64,000 nucleotides of DNA from assembly GCA_963850525.1 (NCBI GenBank), contig CAWKLQ010000012.1:248001-312000 (forward strand), written 5' to 3'. The position numbers and the translations under genes are program-made. Source of the stretch: JAEMQF01 sp963850525 (GTDB lineage: Bacteria; Pseudomonadota; Gammaproteobacteria; Burkholderiales; Burkholderiaceae_C). Numbering within the stretch: position 1 is the stretch's first letter; the number at the start of each line of letters is the position of its first letter. Positions 23,907-32,105 of the stretch are shown in pieces. The notes below the pieces were generated by a model, which was not told the origin of the DNA, did no database searches, and saw nothing but the letters and a program-made list of their open reading frames with translations.

Positions 23907-25625
23907 ATGAGCGGCAGCACGGCGCCCGCGCCGCGTGACTACGAAGCGCTGCAGTTCCCCTATCGCAAAGCGCCCGACCACGCTGCGTCTGCGCCGCTGA
24001 GTTACCCGGTGGTGGTTGTCGGCGCCGGGCCGGTGGGGCTGGCGCTGGCGATCGACCTGGCGCAGCAAGGCGTCTCCGTGCTTCTGCTCGACGACGACGA
24101 TCGCTTGTCGAGCGGCTCGCGAGCCATCTGTTTTGCCAAACGCACGCTGGAAATTTTCGACCGCCTGGGCTGCGCCGATGCGATGGTCGCCAAGGGCGTG
24201 TCGTGGAAGGTGGGGCGCGTCTACTTTCGCGACGCGCAGATCTACGCCTTCGACTTGTTGCCCGAACCGGGCCACGAGCGGCCGGCGTTCATCAACTTGC
24301 AGCAGTATTACGTCGAGGGCTATCTGGCGGATCGCGCCGCAGCGTTGCCGAACATCGAGATCCGGTGGAAGAGTGCGGTCAAAGGCGTCGAAATTCGCGC
24401 CGACCACGTGCGCCTGACGGTCGAGACGCCGGACGGGCCCTACACGTTGGAAGCCGAGTACGTGGCTGCGTGCGACGGCTCGAAGTCGACGCTGCGCGGC
24501 CTGCTCGGCCTGGAAGCGACCGGGCGAACCTTTCGCGACCGCTTCCTGATCGCCGACATCAAAATGGACGCGCCCGATTTCCCCGCCGAGCGCCGCTTCT
24601 GGTTCGACCCGGCTTTCCACCCGGGGCAAAGCGTGTTGCTGCACAAGCAGGCCGACGGGTTGTGGCGCACCGACTTCCAGCTCGGCTGGGACGCGGACCC
24701 GCAAGCCGAGCGCCAGCCCGAGCGCATCCGGCCGCGGGTTCGCGCCTTGCTGGGCAGCATCGGCGCGCCGCACATGCAGTTTGAAATCGGCTGGGCGAGC
24801 GTCTACACCTTTGCCTGCCAGCGCCTCGAGCGCTTCCGCCATGGGCGGGTGATCTTTGCCGGCGACTCGGCGCACGGCGTCTCGCCGTTCGGCGCGCGCG
24901 GTGCGAACTCCGGCGTGCAAGACGCCGAGAACCTGGCGTGGAAACTTGCGGCAGTATTGCAAGGGCGCGCCGGCGATGCGCTGCTCGACAGCTACGCCAC
25001 CGAGCGCGAATACGCGGCCGACGAGAACATCGCCCACTCGACACGCGCCACCGACTTCATCACGCCCAAGAGCGAGGTCAGCCGGCTGTTCCGCGACGCG
25101 ACCCTCGACTTGGCGAAGACGCACCGCTTCGCACGCGCGCTCGTCAACAGCGGGCGCCTGTCGGTGCCGGCGACCTTGCGCGAATCGCCGCTGAACACGC
25201 CCGATGCCGATGACTTCAGCGGCGCAATGCTCCCGGGCGCGCCGGCTGCCGATGCGCCGATTCAGGCCGAAGGCGCCGCCCCCGGCTGGTTGCTGCGTAA
25301 CTTGCATGGCGCCGAATTCACGGCGCTGTTGTTCGGCGACGCGGACGTTACGGCGCGGGTCAGCGACGTGCACCAGGCGGCTCGCGGTATCGCCCCGCTG
25401 CAGGTGCTGGTGATCGTGCCCCCGGGTTCACCGCTGGTGCAGGTCGAGGGCGCGCGCAGCGTCGTCGATGTAGAAGGGCTGCTGACGCAGCGCTACGATG
25501 GCCGCGACGGTACGCTGATCCTGTTGCGCCCCGATCAACACGTCTGCGCACGCTGGCGCAGCGCCGATGCGCACACGTTGCGTGCTGCGCTGCGGCGCGC
25601 GCTGGCGCTGCCGGACAGTCCTTGA
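23907..25625 (+). CDS. FAD-dependent aromatic monooxygenase (MhpA/PheA type)
   Basis: A 572-residue class A flavoprotein monooxygenase. Motifs: GxGxxG at VVVVGAGPVGLALAIDLA (34-51), the DG motif in VAACDGSKSTLRGLLGL, and GD/FAD-ribityl site RVIFAGDSAHGVSPFGARGANSGVQDAENLAWKLA, followed by a thioredoxin-like C-terminal domain (about 400-570). Relatives hydroxylate phenols such as 3-(3-hydroxyphenyl)propionate or 3-hydroxyphenylacetate. Being upstream of hmgA and the hpa genes, it may supply homogentisate or homoprotocatechuate from a hydroxyphenylacetate; this is inferred from position only. DUF2783 follows 10 bp later. Confidence 0.85.
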   Translation: MSGSTAPAPRDYEALQFPYRKAPDHAASAPLSYPVVVVGAGPVGLALAIDLAQQGVSVLLLDDDDRLSSGSRAICFAKRTLEIFDRLGCADAMVAKGVSWKVGRVYFRDAQIYAFDLLPEPGHERPAFINLQQYYVEGYLADRAAALPNIEIRWKSAVKGVEIRADHVRLTVETPDGPYTLEAEYVAACDGSKSTLRGLLGLEATGRTFRDRFLIADIKMDAPDFPAERRFWFDPAFHPGQSVLLHKQADGLWRTDFQLGWDADPQAERQPERIRPRVRALLGSIGAPHMQFEIGWASVYTFACQRLERFRHGRVIFAGDSAHGVSPFGARGANSGVQDAENLAWKLAAVLQGRAGDALLDSYATEREYAADENIAHSTRATDFITPKSEVSRLFRDATLDLAKTHRFARALVNSGRLSVPATLRESPLNTPDADDFSGAMLPGAPAADAPIQAEGAAPGWLLRNLHGAEFTALLFGDADVTARVSDVHQAARGIAPLQVLVIVPPGSPLVQVEGARSVVDVEGLLTQRYDGRDGTLILLRPDQHVCARWRSADAHTLRAALRRALALPDSP

Positions 25626-25635
25626 GGATTTCATC

Positions 25636-25857
25636 GTGCCGCTCGTCACCACCACCCATCTTGCCGCCCCCGATGACTTCTACGAAGCCTTGATCGACGC
25701 ACACCGTGACCTGGCTGCATCGCAGAGTCACGAGCTGAACGCCAAACTCGTGCTGCTGCTGGCCAATCACGTCGGCGACTTCGACGTGCTGCGCGAGGCC
25801 TTGAACGCTGCGCGGGCGAGCACGCTCGACAAGGCGGCATCGGGCGCGCCGCCGTAG
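25636..25857 (+). CDS. DUF2783 family small protein
   Basis: A 73-residue cytosolic protein from a GTG start, VPLVTTTHLAAPDDFYEALIDAHRDLAASQSHELNAKLVLLLANHVGD..., which fits DUF2783, a family I recall next to FAD-dependent aromatic monooxygenases. The GAGG site lies nine bases before the GTG. Predicted all-helical. It is placed between the monooxygenase (10 bp upstream) and hmgA (53 bp downstream), so it may be a partner or chaperone of the monooxygenase; unproven. Confidence 0.78.
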   Translation: MPLVTTTHLAAPDDFYEALIDAHRDLAASQSHELNAKLVLLLANHVGDFDVLREALNAARASTLDKAASGAPP

Positions 25858-25910
25858 GACAATCGGCCCCTCCGCGCAGATCGCGTCACACCCTTCCCTC
25901 GAGCGCAACC

Positions 25911-27221
25911 GTGAGCAATACCGACTTGCAGTACCTCTCCGGCTTTGGCAATGAATTCGCTACCGAGGCGATTGCGGGGGCGTTGCCGCAGGGCCGCAAC
26001 AGCCCGCAGCGCGCGCCGCTCGGGCTCTACGCCGAGCAGATCTCCGGAACCGCGTTCACCGCGCCGCGCGCCGAGAACCGGCGCACCTGGATGTACCGGC
26101 GCCAGCCGTCCGTCGTGACGGGGCGCTATGAAGCGTATTCGCAGCCGCTGTGGACGAGTGGCGCTGCGGGCGGCCGAGTCGTCGCTCCCGACCCGATGCG
26201 CTGGAATGCGTTTCCGATTCCCGCTGAAGAACTCGACTTCATCGACGGGCTGCGCACCCTTGTCGCGAACGGCGATGTCGATGCGCAATCCGGGATGGCT
26301 GCACTCGTCTACGTGGCGAATCGGTCGATGGCGGGCCGCGCCCTCGTGAACGCCGACGCCGAAATGCTGCTCGTTCCGCAGCAAGGGCGCCTGATCGTTC
26401 GCACCGAGCTCGGCGTGCTGGACGCGAAACCCGGCGAAGTGCTGTTGCTGCCGCGCGGTTTGGCGTTTCGTGTCGAGCTGCCCGACGGCCCGTCGCGCGG
26501 CTACGTCGCCGAGAACTACGGCGCGCCCTTCCGCCTGCCCGAACTCGGGCCGATCGGTGCGAACGGGCTGGCCAATCCGCGCGACTTTCTGAGCCCCGTC
26601 GCGGCCTTTGAAGACTCATCCAGCGCGACGCAGATCATCAAGAAATTCGGTGGGCGACTCTGGCGCAACACGCAAGCCGCGAGCCCTTTCAACGTGATCG
26701 CCTGGCACGGCAAGCTCGCGCCGTGCAAGTACGACACGGCGAACTTCATGACGATCGGCTCGATCAGCTTCGACCATCCCGATCCCTCGATTTTCACTGT
26801 GCTCACGTCACCGTCAGACACGCCGGGCACGGCGAACTGCGATTTCGTGATCTTCCCGCCGCGCTGGATGGTCGCCGAAGATACTTTCCGCCCGGCCTGG
26901 TACCACCGCAATCTGATGAGCGAATTCATGGGCCTCGTGCACGGCCAGTACGACGCCAAGCCAGACGGCTTCAAGCCCGGCGGCGCGAGCCTGCACAACT
27001 GCATGGTGCCGCACGGGCCGGACGCCGCAGCCTTCGACAAGGCCAGCACGATGCCGCTGGCGCCGCACAAGCTCGACAACACGCTTGCCTTCATGTTCGA
27101 AAGCCGCTGGCGCTTCGTCCCCACCGACTACGCGCTCACCTGCGGCGCACTCGACCCCGCGTACAGCGACTGCTGGGCTGGGCTGGCGGACCGCATGTCC
27201 AAGCCCACGCCGCGGGCATGA
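25911..27221 (+). CDS. hmgA: Homogentisate 1,2-dioxygenase
   Basis: A 436-residue cytosolic Fe(II) ring-cleavage enzyme converting homogentisate to maleylacetoacetate. Full length for the family. N-terminal LQYLSGFGNEFATEAIAGALPQGRNSPQ, cupin-like core, and the iron site in PAWYHRNLMSEFMGL (His and Glu) plus the second histidine in SLHNCMVPHGPD are intact. The start is GTG. The usual neighbours, fumarylacetoacetase and maleylacetoacetate isomerase, are not in the window; the gene is instead followed, with ATGA overlap, by the homoprotocatechuate gene hpaG1. Its substrate could come from tyrosine or from hydroxyphenylacetate through the monooxygenase upstream. Confidence 0.95.
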   Translation: MSNTDLQYLSGFGNEFATEAIAGALPQGRNSPQRAPLGLYAEQISGTAFTAPRAENRRTWMYRRQPSVVTGRYEAYSQPLWTSGAAGGRVVAPDPMRWNAFPIPAEELDFIDGLRTLVANGDVDAQSGMAALVYVANRSMAGRALVNADAEMLLVPQQGRLIVRTELGVLDAKPGEVLLLPRGLAFRVELPDGPSRGYVAENYGAPFRLPELGPIGANGLANPRDFLSPVAAFEDSSSATQIIKKFGGRLWRNTQAASPFNVIAWHGKLAPCKYDTANFMTIGSISFDHPDPSIFTVLTSPSDTPGTANCDFVIFPPRWMVAEDTFRPAWYHRNLMSEFMGLVHGQYDAKPDGFKPGGASLHNCMVPHGPDAAAFDKASTMPLAPHKLDNTLAFMFESRWRFVPTDYALTCGALDPAYSDCWAGLADRMSKPTPRA

Positions 27222-27910
27222 GTGCGCAGGCGCGAATGACGGTCACGCCTGCGTATCGCTGCGCCGGAACGGTGTACGGCACATTGCTGAATCACCGCGC
27301 CGCGCTGCACGCCTTGGGCGCGGCGGTGAACCAGGCGCCGTACAAAGCGCCGCCGCAGGCGCCGGTGCTGTACATCAAGCCGCGCAACACGTTCGCCGGG
27401 CAAGGCGCCGAGGTGATGATTCCCGCCGGGGCGGGCGAACTCGAAATCGGCGCCAGCCTCGGCATGGTGTTCGCGCGCAAGGCGTGCCGGGTCAGTGAAG
27501 CGTCGGCGCTCGACTTCGTGCAGGGCTACATCATCGTTGCCGACATCAGCGTTCCGCACACGGCGTTCTATCGCCCCAGCGTGCGCCTCAAGGCGCGCGA
27601 CGGCTTTTGCCCGATGGGGCCGCGGCTCGTGGCGCGCGCGCACATTCCGAATCCGGACGACCTGGAAGTTCGCGTGGCGCTCGACGGCCGGATCGTGCAG
27701 CGCGCCGGCACGCAGGACATGCTGCGCCCGGCGGCGCGGCTGATCGCTGAGGTCAGCGAGTTCATGACGTTCCAGACTGGCGACGTGCTGCTGCTCGGCG
27801 TGGCCCACGGCGCGCCGCGCGCGCGCGCCGGGCAGCACGCGGCGGTGGAAATCGATGGGCTGGGCCGGCTCGAGATGAGCTTGCACGCTGCGGCGGAGAA
27901 CGTGCAATGA
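27218..27910 (+). CDS. hpaG1: Homoprotocatechuate pathway decarboxylase/isomerase, N-terminal-half type (HpaG1)
   Basis: A 230-residue protein of the fumarylacetoacetate hydrolase family, matching the first half of E. coli HpaG. Motifs include APVLYIKPRNTFAGQGAEVMIPAGAGELEIGASLGMVF and VQGYIIVADISVPH, which carry the acidic metal ligands. Together with HpaG2 it should decarboxylate 5-oxo-pent-3-ene-1,2,5-tricarboxylate and isomerise the product. Its start overlaps the hmgA stop and its own stop overlaps hpaG2 (both ATGA), so the two halves that are fused in E. coli are separate but coupled here. Distal metal-site residues are less standard than in HpaG2. Confidence 0.82.
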   Translation: MSAQARMTVTPAYRCAGTVYGTLLNHRAALHALGAAVNQAPYKAPPQAPVLYIKPRNTFAGQGAEVMIPAGAGELEIGASLGMVFARKACRVSEASALDFVQGYIIVADISVPHTAFYRPSVRLKARDGFCPMGPRLVARAHIPNPDDLEVRVALDGRIVQRAGTQDMLRPAARLIAEVSEFMTFQTGDVLLLGVAHGAPRARAGQHAAVEIDGLGRLEMSLHAAAENVQ

Positions 27911-28674
27911 AGACGGCGCGCGTCGCCTACGCCGGCGCACTCTTCGAGGCGACGCCGCAGGGGAATCGCTTGCGCTTGCACGACGGGCGCATCGTTGCCG
28001 AAGACGACGTCGTTTGGCTCGCGCCCTTTGAGGTGGGAACGATTGTTGCGCTTGGCCTGAACTATGCCGATCACGCCAAGGAGCTCGCCAAGGAATTGAC
28101 CGTGACGGCGCACGACGAGCCGCTCGTGTTCCTGAAAGGGCCCAACAGCGTGCTCGGGCATCGCGGCGTGACGCGACGCCCGGCCGACGTGAGCTTCATG
28201 CACTATGAATGCGAACTCGCAGTGATCGTCGGCAGGCAAGCACAGCGCGTGAAGCGTGCCGACGCCATGGCCTTTGTCGGCGGGTATTGCGTTTGCAACG
28301 ACTACGCGTTTCGCGACTACCTGGAAAACTGGTACCGGCCGAACCTGCGCGTGAAAAACCGCGACGGCGCGACCGTTCTGGGGCCGTGGTTCGTTCCGGC
28401 CAGCGAGGTTGCCGATCCGCACGCGCTCGAGTTGCGCACTTTGATCAACGGCAAGCGCACGCAGCTCGGCAACACGGGCCACATGATCAATCGAATTCCC
28501 GAGCTCATCGAATACCTGAGCGAGTTCATGACGCTGGAGGCCGGCGACGTGATCCTCACTGGCACGCCCGACGGCGTGATCAACGTGAACTGCGGCGACG
28601 AAGTCATCACCGAGATCGACGGCATCGGCAGGCTCCGCAACACGATAGGCGACGATGCGTCGTTCAACCGCTGA
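27907..28674 (+). CDS. hpaG2: Homoprotocatechuate pathway decarboxylase/isomerase, C-terminal-half type (HpaG2)
   Basis: A 255-residue fumarylacetoacetate-hydrolase-fold enzyme. Metal ligands E101 and E103 (HYECELAVIVGR) and D132 (CVCNDYAFRDYL) are present, as are LGLNYADHAKE and the GDVILTGTPDGV loop. It acts after CHM isomerase in the homoprotocatechuate meta pathway, decarboxylating the oxo-tricarboxylate. It overlaps hpaG1 by 4 bp and is followed 21 bp later by hpaE. All the neighbours belong to the same pathway, which supports the specific name over generic fumarylacetoacetate hydrolase. Confidence 0.88.
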   Translation: MKTARVAYAGALFEATPQGNRLRLHDGRIVAEDDVVWLAPFEVGTIVALGLNYADHAKELAKELTVTAHDEPLVFLKGPNSVLGHRGVTRRPADVSFMHYECELAVIVGRQAQRVKRADAMAFVGGYCVCNDYAFRDYLENWYRPNLRVKNRDGATVLGPWFVPASEVADPHALELRTLINGKRTQLGNTGHMINRIPELIEYLSEFMTLEAGDVILTGTPDGVINVNCGDEVITEIDGIGRLRNTIGDDASFNR

Positions 28675-28695
28675 TTTCATCTGGACCCACCACGC

Positions 28696-30159
28696 ATGCG
28701 CATCGAGCATTTGATTGCCGGCAAGCCCGTCGGGGCAAGCGACTACTTCACGACACTGAATCCGGCGACGCAGGAGGTCTTGGCCGAGGTGGCGCGCGGC
28801 GGCGCGACCGAAGTGAATGCGGCCGTCGCCGCAGCCAAGGCGGCGTTTCCCGCGTGGGCCGGCCTCGCCGCGGCGCAGCGCGCAACCATCATGCGGCGCC
28901 TGGGCGACTTGATCGCGCGCCACGTCGATGAAATCGCGCAGACGGAAACGCGCGACACGGGCCAGGTGATCGCGCAGACCGGCAAGCAACTGATCCCACG
29001 CGCCGCCGACAACTTCTACTATTTCGCCGAGATGTGCACGCGCGTCGACGGCCACACCTACCCGACGGCCACGCACCTCAACTACACCTTGTTCCACCCG
29101 GTGGGCGTGTGTGCGTTGATCAGCCCGTGGAACGTGCCGTTCATGACGGCGACGTGGAAGACGGCGCCGGCACTCGCGTTCGGCAACACGGCGGTGCTGA
29201 AGATGAGCGAACTTTCGCCGCTGACCGCAGCGCGCTTGGGCGAACTGGCGCTGGAGGCGGGTGTTCCGGCGGGCGTGCTGAACATCGTGCACGGGTTTGG
29301 TGCCGAGGCGGGCGAGCCGCTCGTGTCGCACCCCGACGTTCGCGCGATTTCCTTTACCGGCTCGACGCTCACCGGGAACCGAATCGTCAAGAGCGCGGGG
29401 TTGAAGAAGTTCAGCATGGAGCTCGGCGGAAAAAGCCCGTTCGTGATCTTCGACGACGCGGACTTCGAACGTGCGCTCGACGCCGCCGTGTTCATGATTT
29501 TCAGCAACAACGGCGAGCGCTGCACGGCAGGCTCGCGAATCCTCGTGCAACGCGGCGTCTACGCGAAGTTCGTCGAACGTTTTGTCGAACGCGCCAAGCG
29601 CATCACGGTGGGCGACCCGCTGGATCCGGCCATCACCATCGGCCCGATGATCAGCCCAGGTCATCTGGCCAAGGTGCGAAGCTACATCGAGCTCGGGCCG
29701 AAAGAGGGCGCGACGCTCATGTGCGGTGGCCTCGAAGCGCCCGACGTGCCCACGCCGATGCAGCGCGGCAATTTCGTTCGCCCGACGGTATTCGCCGACG
29801 TCGACAACCGCATGCGCATCGCGCAGGAAGAGATCTTCGGCCCGGTCGCGTGCCTGATTCCGTTCGCCGATGAAGCGCAAGCGATTCAACTCGCCAACGC
29901 GACGGCGTACGGCTTGTCGAGCTATGTGTGGAGCGAAAACCTGGGTCGCGCGCACCGCGTCGCCGCGGCCATCGAAGCCGGCATGTGCTTCGTGAACAGC
30001 CAGAACGTTCGTGACTTGCGTCAGCCCTTTGGCGGGACCAAGGCCTCCGGCACCGGGCGCGAAGGCGGGACCTGGAGCCATGAAGTGTTTCTCGAGCCGA
30101 AGAACGTGGCAGTGAGCTTGGGTTCGCACCACATTCCGCGTTGGGGAGCGCCAGCGTGA
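28696..30159 (+). CDS. hpaE: 5-carboxymethyl-2-hydroxymuconate semialdehyde dehydrogenase
   Basis: A 487-residue NAD-dependent aldehyde dehydrogenase. Catalytic glutamate in MELGGKSPFVIFDDAD and catalytic cysteine in FSNNGERCTAGSRILV are intact, as is the Rossmann stretch SFTGSTLTGNRIV. HpaE oxidises the semialdehyde formed by cleavage of homoprotocatechuate. The name rests on the flanking hpaG, hpaF and hpaH genes and the fit to that clade. After its stop comes 387 bp of repeat-rich DNA before the dioxygenase genes, which may attenuate or separate transcription of the second half of the cluster. Confidence 0.9.
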   Translation: MRIEHLIAGKPVGASDYFTTLNPATQEVLAEVARGGATEVNAAVAAAKAAFPAWAGLAAAQRATIMRRLGDLIARHVDEIAQTETRDTGQVIAQTGKQLIPRAADNFYYFAEMCTRVDGHTYPTATHLNYTLFHPVGVCALISPWNVPFMTATWKTAPALAFGNTAVLKMSELSPLTAARLGELALEAGVPAGVLNIVHGFGAEAGEPLVSHPDVRAISFTGSTLTGNRIVKSAGLKKFSMELGGKSPFVIFDDADFERALDAAVFMIFSNNGERCTAGSRILVQRGVYAKFVERFVERAKRITVGDPLDPAITIGPMISPGHLAKVRSYIELGPKEGATLMCGGLEAPDVPTPMQRGNFVRPTVFADVDNRMRIAQEEIFGPVACLIPFADEAQAIQLANATAYGLSSYVWSENLGRAHRVAAAIEAGMCFVNSQNVRDLRQPFGGTKASGTGREGGTWSHEVFLEPKNVAVSLGSHHIPRWGAPA

Positions 30160-30215
30160 GAGCTGTGGGGCGAGGTGTTCTGCGGGCTTGCTCCGCTTTG
30201 CCGGCCTTGTGCCGG

Positions 30216-30322
30216 CCCGGGAGGCTGGGGGCCACCAACGGCGGGCTGAAGTTTGGCCCGGCCCTCGCGGGCCGTGCTCCAACTTCTTTATGCCCGCCGC
30301 TGGCGGCCCCCAGCCTCCCGGG
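30216..30322. repeat. Nested inverted repeat element, unit A
   Basis: Outer arms at 30216-30233 and 30305-30322 are 18-base exact reverse complements (arm begins CCCGGGAGGCTGGGGG). Inside lies a core with a 17-base block at 30241-30257 and a 22-base block at 30276-30297 that recur in reverse orientation in unit B. The core holds a second hairpin (GGCCC...GGGCC). It fills most of the hpaE-ligA intergenic space. Non-coding; no frame here resembles a protein. Looks like a hairpin-forming intergenic repeat or remnant of a small mobile element. Confidence 0.85.
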
Positions 30323-30392
30323 CTGCGGGCGTTGCCGGTCACGCGAATCACGCGCCACCGAATCCCGCGACCGCCGCAGCGCCGCCGTGGGT

Positions 30393-30473
30393 GGGCCGCG
30401 CACAGCGGGCATAAAGAAGTTGGAGCTTGCGCCGGCAGGCGCGAGCCAAACTTCAGCCCGCTGTGCGCGGCCC
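30393..30473. repeat. Nested inverted repeat element, unit B (reverse copy of unit A core)
   Basis: Outer arms at 30393-30410 and 30456-30473 are reverse complements (GGGCCGCGCACAGCGGGC and its complement). Inside, 30405-30426 is the exact reverse complement of 30276-30297, and 30445-30461 of 30241-30257. So the core of unit A is present again, inverted, but with a different outer stem. The stretch between the units (30323-30392) has no gene or motif I can name. Together the two units occupy the only gap over 300 bp in the window without a gene (30160-30546). Confidence 0.85.
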
Positions 30474-30546
30474 GCCCGCGGCGGCGCCGCGCGACCTCAT
30501 GGAGTCGAACGGCCCAGTCAGCGCGAAACACTTTCGAATTGCTGAC

Positions 30547-30873
30547 ATGTCGCTCTACGGTGTACAGAAGTTCCTGTTCCGCATGAACCGCGATCCGCGG
30601 GTTCAGCAGCGCTTCAAGGCACAGCCAGACGAGGTGCTCGACGAATTTCCGCTCGACGCGCAAGAGCGCGAAGCGATTCGCCGCGGCGACATCGGGTTGA
30701 TCTACGTGCTCGGCGCGAACGGCCAGCTGCTGATGCACTACGCGGCGTTTCTCGGCCTGCCGTGGCCCGACTACATCCAGGCGATGCGCGACGGCGTCGC
30801 GCGGCACGGGCCGGTGCGCGCTGGCGTCTACGCCATGACGACGACGCAGGATCAAAGAGTGGCCGGGGTATGA
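30547..30873 (+). CDS. Extradiol dioxygenase small (alpha, LigA-like) subunit
   Basis: A 108-residue all-helical protein, MSLYGVQKFLFRMNRDPRVQQRFKAQPDEVLDEFPLDAQEREAIRRGDIG..., matching the LigA (protocatechuate 4,5-dioxygenase alpha) family. The LigA subunit closes the active site of its LigB-type partner. Its stop overlaps the start of the beta subunit gene by 4 bp (ATGA). In this context the pair probably cleaves homoprotocatechuate rather than protocatechuate or gallate. E. coli HpaD does the same reaction with no alpha subunit, so this is an alternative arrangement. Confidence 0.85.
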   Translation: MSLYGVQKFLFRMNRDPRVQQRFKAQPDEVLDEFPLDAQEREAIRRGDIGLIYVLGANGQLLMHYAAFLGLPWPDYIQAMRDGVARHGPVRAGVYAMTTTQDQRVAGV

Positions 30874-31688
30874 GCCTGGTTTTTGCTGGTGTATGCAGTC
30901 ACGCTCCCGGCATTACCGGTCGCGCGCACATGGCCGACCCCGCATTGCGCGACCCGTTTCACGCGGCGTTTCGCGCGCTCGGCACGGAGATGCGCGCGAC
31001 CGGGCCCGACGCGCTGGTGCTCGTGGGCGCCGAGCACTTCGCCAACTTCTTCATGAACAACATGCCGGCGTTCGCCGTGGGCATGGCTGACGCCTACGAG
31101 GGCCCGCTCGAAGACCCCGCGTGGTTGGGAATCGAACGGACCCGCGTGCCGGGCAACGCCGGATTGTCGAAACGCTTGATCACGGAAGTCATGCAAAGCG
31201 TCGATGTGGCCTACGCCGAAGAGTGGAAGTTCGACCACGGCCTGGCGGTGCCGCTGCACTTCCTGACGCCGCGCTACGACCTGGACGTGATTCCCGTCAA
31301 CATCAACTGTCAGGGTCCGCCGCTCGCGCCGCTGCATCGCGCCTGGGCTTTTGGCGAAGCGCTGCGGCGCGCCGCCGATCATGTGCCCGAGCGCATCGCC
31401 ATCGTCGGCACGGGAGGCATCAGCCATTGGCCGGCGACACCCGATTCGGGAAAGATCAATGAAGCGTGGGACCGCGACTTCATGGATCGCTGGGTGCGCA
31501 ACGACCAGGCGGCGCTGCTTGGATACACCGATGAAGAGATCTACCGCGACGCGGGCCAGGGCGGTTTCGAAGTGCGTACCTTCATCAGCATTGCCGCGGC
31601 GGCGCGCGGGCGCGGCGCGATTCGCCACTTTCAGCCGATACCGATTTTTTCCGTGACTTGCACGCTGGGCGTGATGGAGATTGTTTGA
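30870..31688 (+). CDS. Class III extradiol dioxygenase catalytic (beta, LigB-like) subunit, probable homoprotocatechuate 2,3-dioxygenase
   Basis: A 272-residue Fe(II) dioxygenase of the LigB family. Iron-ligand and active-site histidines are visible: H11 in GVCSHAPGI, H in VLVGAEHFANFF, H in EWKFDHGLAVPLHFL, and the TGGISHWPATPD loop. Partner alpha subunit overlaps upstream; hpaF overlaps downstream by one base. No other ring-cleavage gene for homoprotocatechuate lies in the cluster, so this pair fills the hpaD step by position. Substrates of LigB proteins cannot be separated from sequence alone, so protocatechuate or gallate remain alternatives. Confidence 0.85.
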   Translation: MSLVFAGVCSHAPGITGRAHMADPALRDPFHAAFRALGTEMRATGPDALVLVGAEHFANFFMNNMPAFAVGMADAYEGPLEDPAWLGIERTRVPGNAGLSKRLITEVMQSVDVAYAEEWKFDHGLAVPLHFLTPRYDLDVIPVNINCQGPPLAPLHRAWAFGEALRRAADHVPERIAIVGTGGISHWPATPDSGKINEAWDRDFMDRWVRNDQAALLGYTDEEIYRDAGQGGFEVRTFISIAAAARGRGAIRHFQPIPIFSVTCTLGVMEIV

Positions 31689-32092
31689 TGCCGCACCTTG
31701 TGATGCTCTACACGCCGAACATCGAGACCCAGACTGACATGACGCTGCTGTGCCGGCGCCTGGCCGACGCGATGCTGAAAGTCAAAGACGAAACCGGCAA
31801 GCCGGTCTTTCCCGTCGGCGGTACGCGCGTCTTCGCGTACCCGGCAGCGCACTTTGCGGTCGCCGACGGCAGCGGCGACCACGCCTTCATCTACTTCAAC
31901 GTGCGCATGGCGCGCGGGCGCAGCGACACGGCGAAGAAGAATGTGGGCGAACTCGTGACCGCAGCGGCGCGCGAGCACCTGGCGCCGCTGCTCGCGCGCC
32001 GGGCGGTGGGCTTGACGCTGCAAGTCGACGAAGGCGAAGAAGTGTTCGACGCCAAATTCGGCAACTTGCATCCGCTGTTCAACAAGAGCTGA
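31688..32092 (+). CDS. hpaF: 5-carboxymethyl-2-hydroxymuconate delta-isomerase
   Basis: A 134-residue tautomerase-superfamily enzyme. The sequence starts M-P-H-L-V-M-L-Y, so proline 2 becomes the catalytic N-terminal proline after methionine removal. Other family blocks are FPVGGTRVFAYPAAHFAVADG and FIYFNVRMARGRS, with the arginines that bind the carboxylates. It isomerises 5-carboxymethyl-2-hydroxymuconate for HpaG. Its start overlaps the dioxygenase stop by one base, and hpaH follows after 13 bp. Length is normal for CHMI (about 126-130). Confidence 0.9.
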   Translation: MPHLVMLYTPNIETQTDMTLLCRRLADAMLKVKDETGKPVFPVGGTRVFAYPAAHFAVADGSGDHAFIYFNVRMARGRSDTAKKNVGELVTAAAREHLAPLLARRAVGLTLQVDEGEEVFDAKFGNLHPLFNKS

Positions 32093-32105
32093 TCGGGGCC
32101 CGCGC

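Noticed and set aside
30160..30546. CRISPR-like array or coding gene in the repeat block after hpaE
   Set aside because: The repeats are inverted, not direct with regular spacers, and the open frames that cross it have no protein-like composition.
27568..30855. Open frame of over 1000 codons on the minus strand across the hpa cluster
   Set aside because: It lies opposite well-supported hpaG1, hpaG2 and hpaE and shows no family features; typical shadow of high GC third positions.
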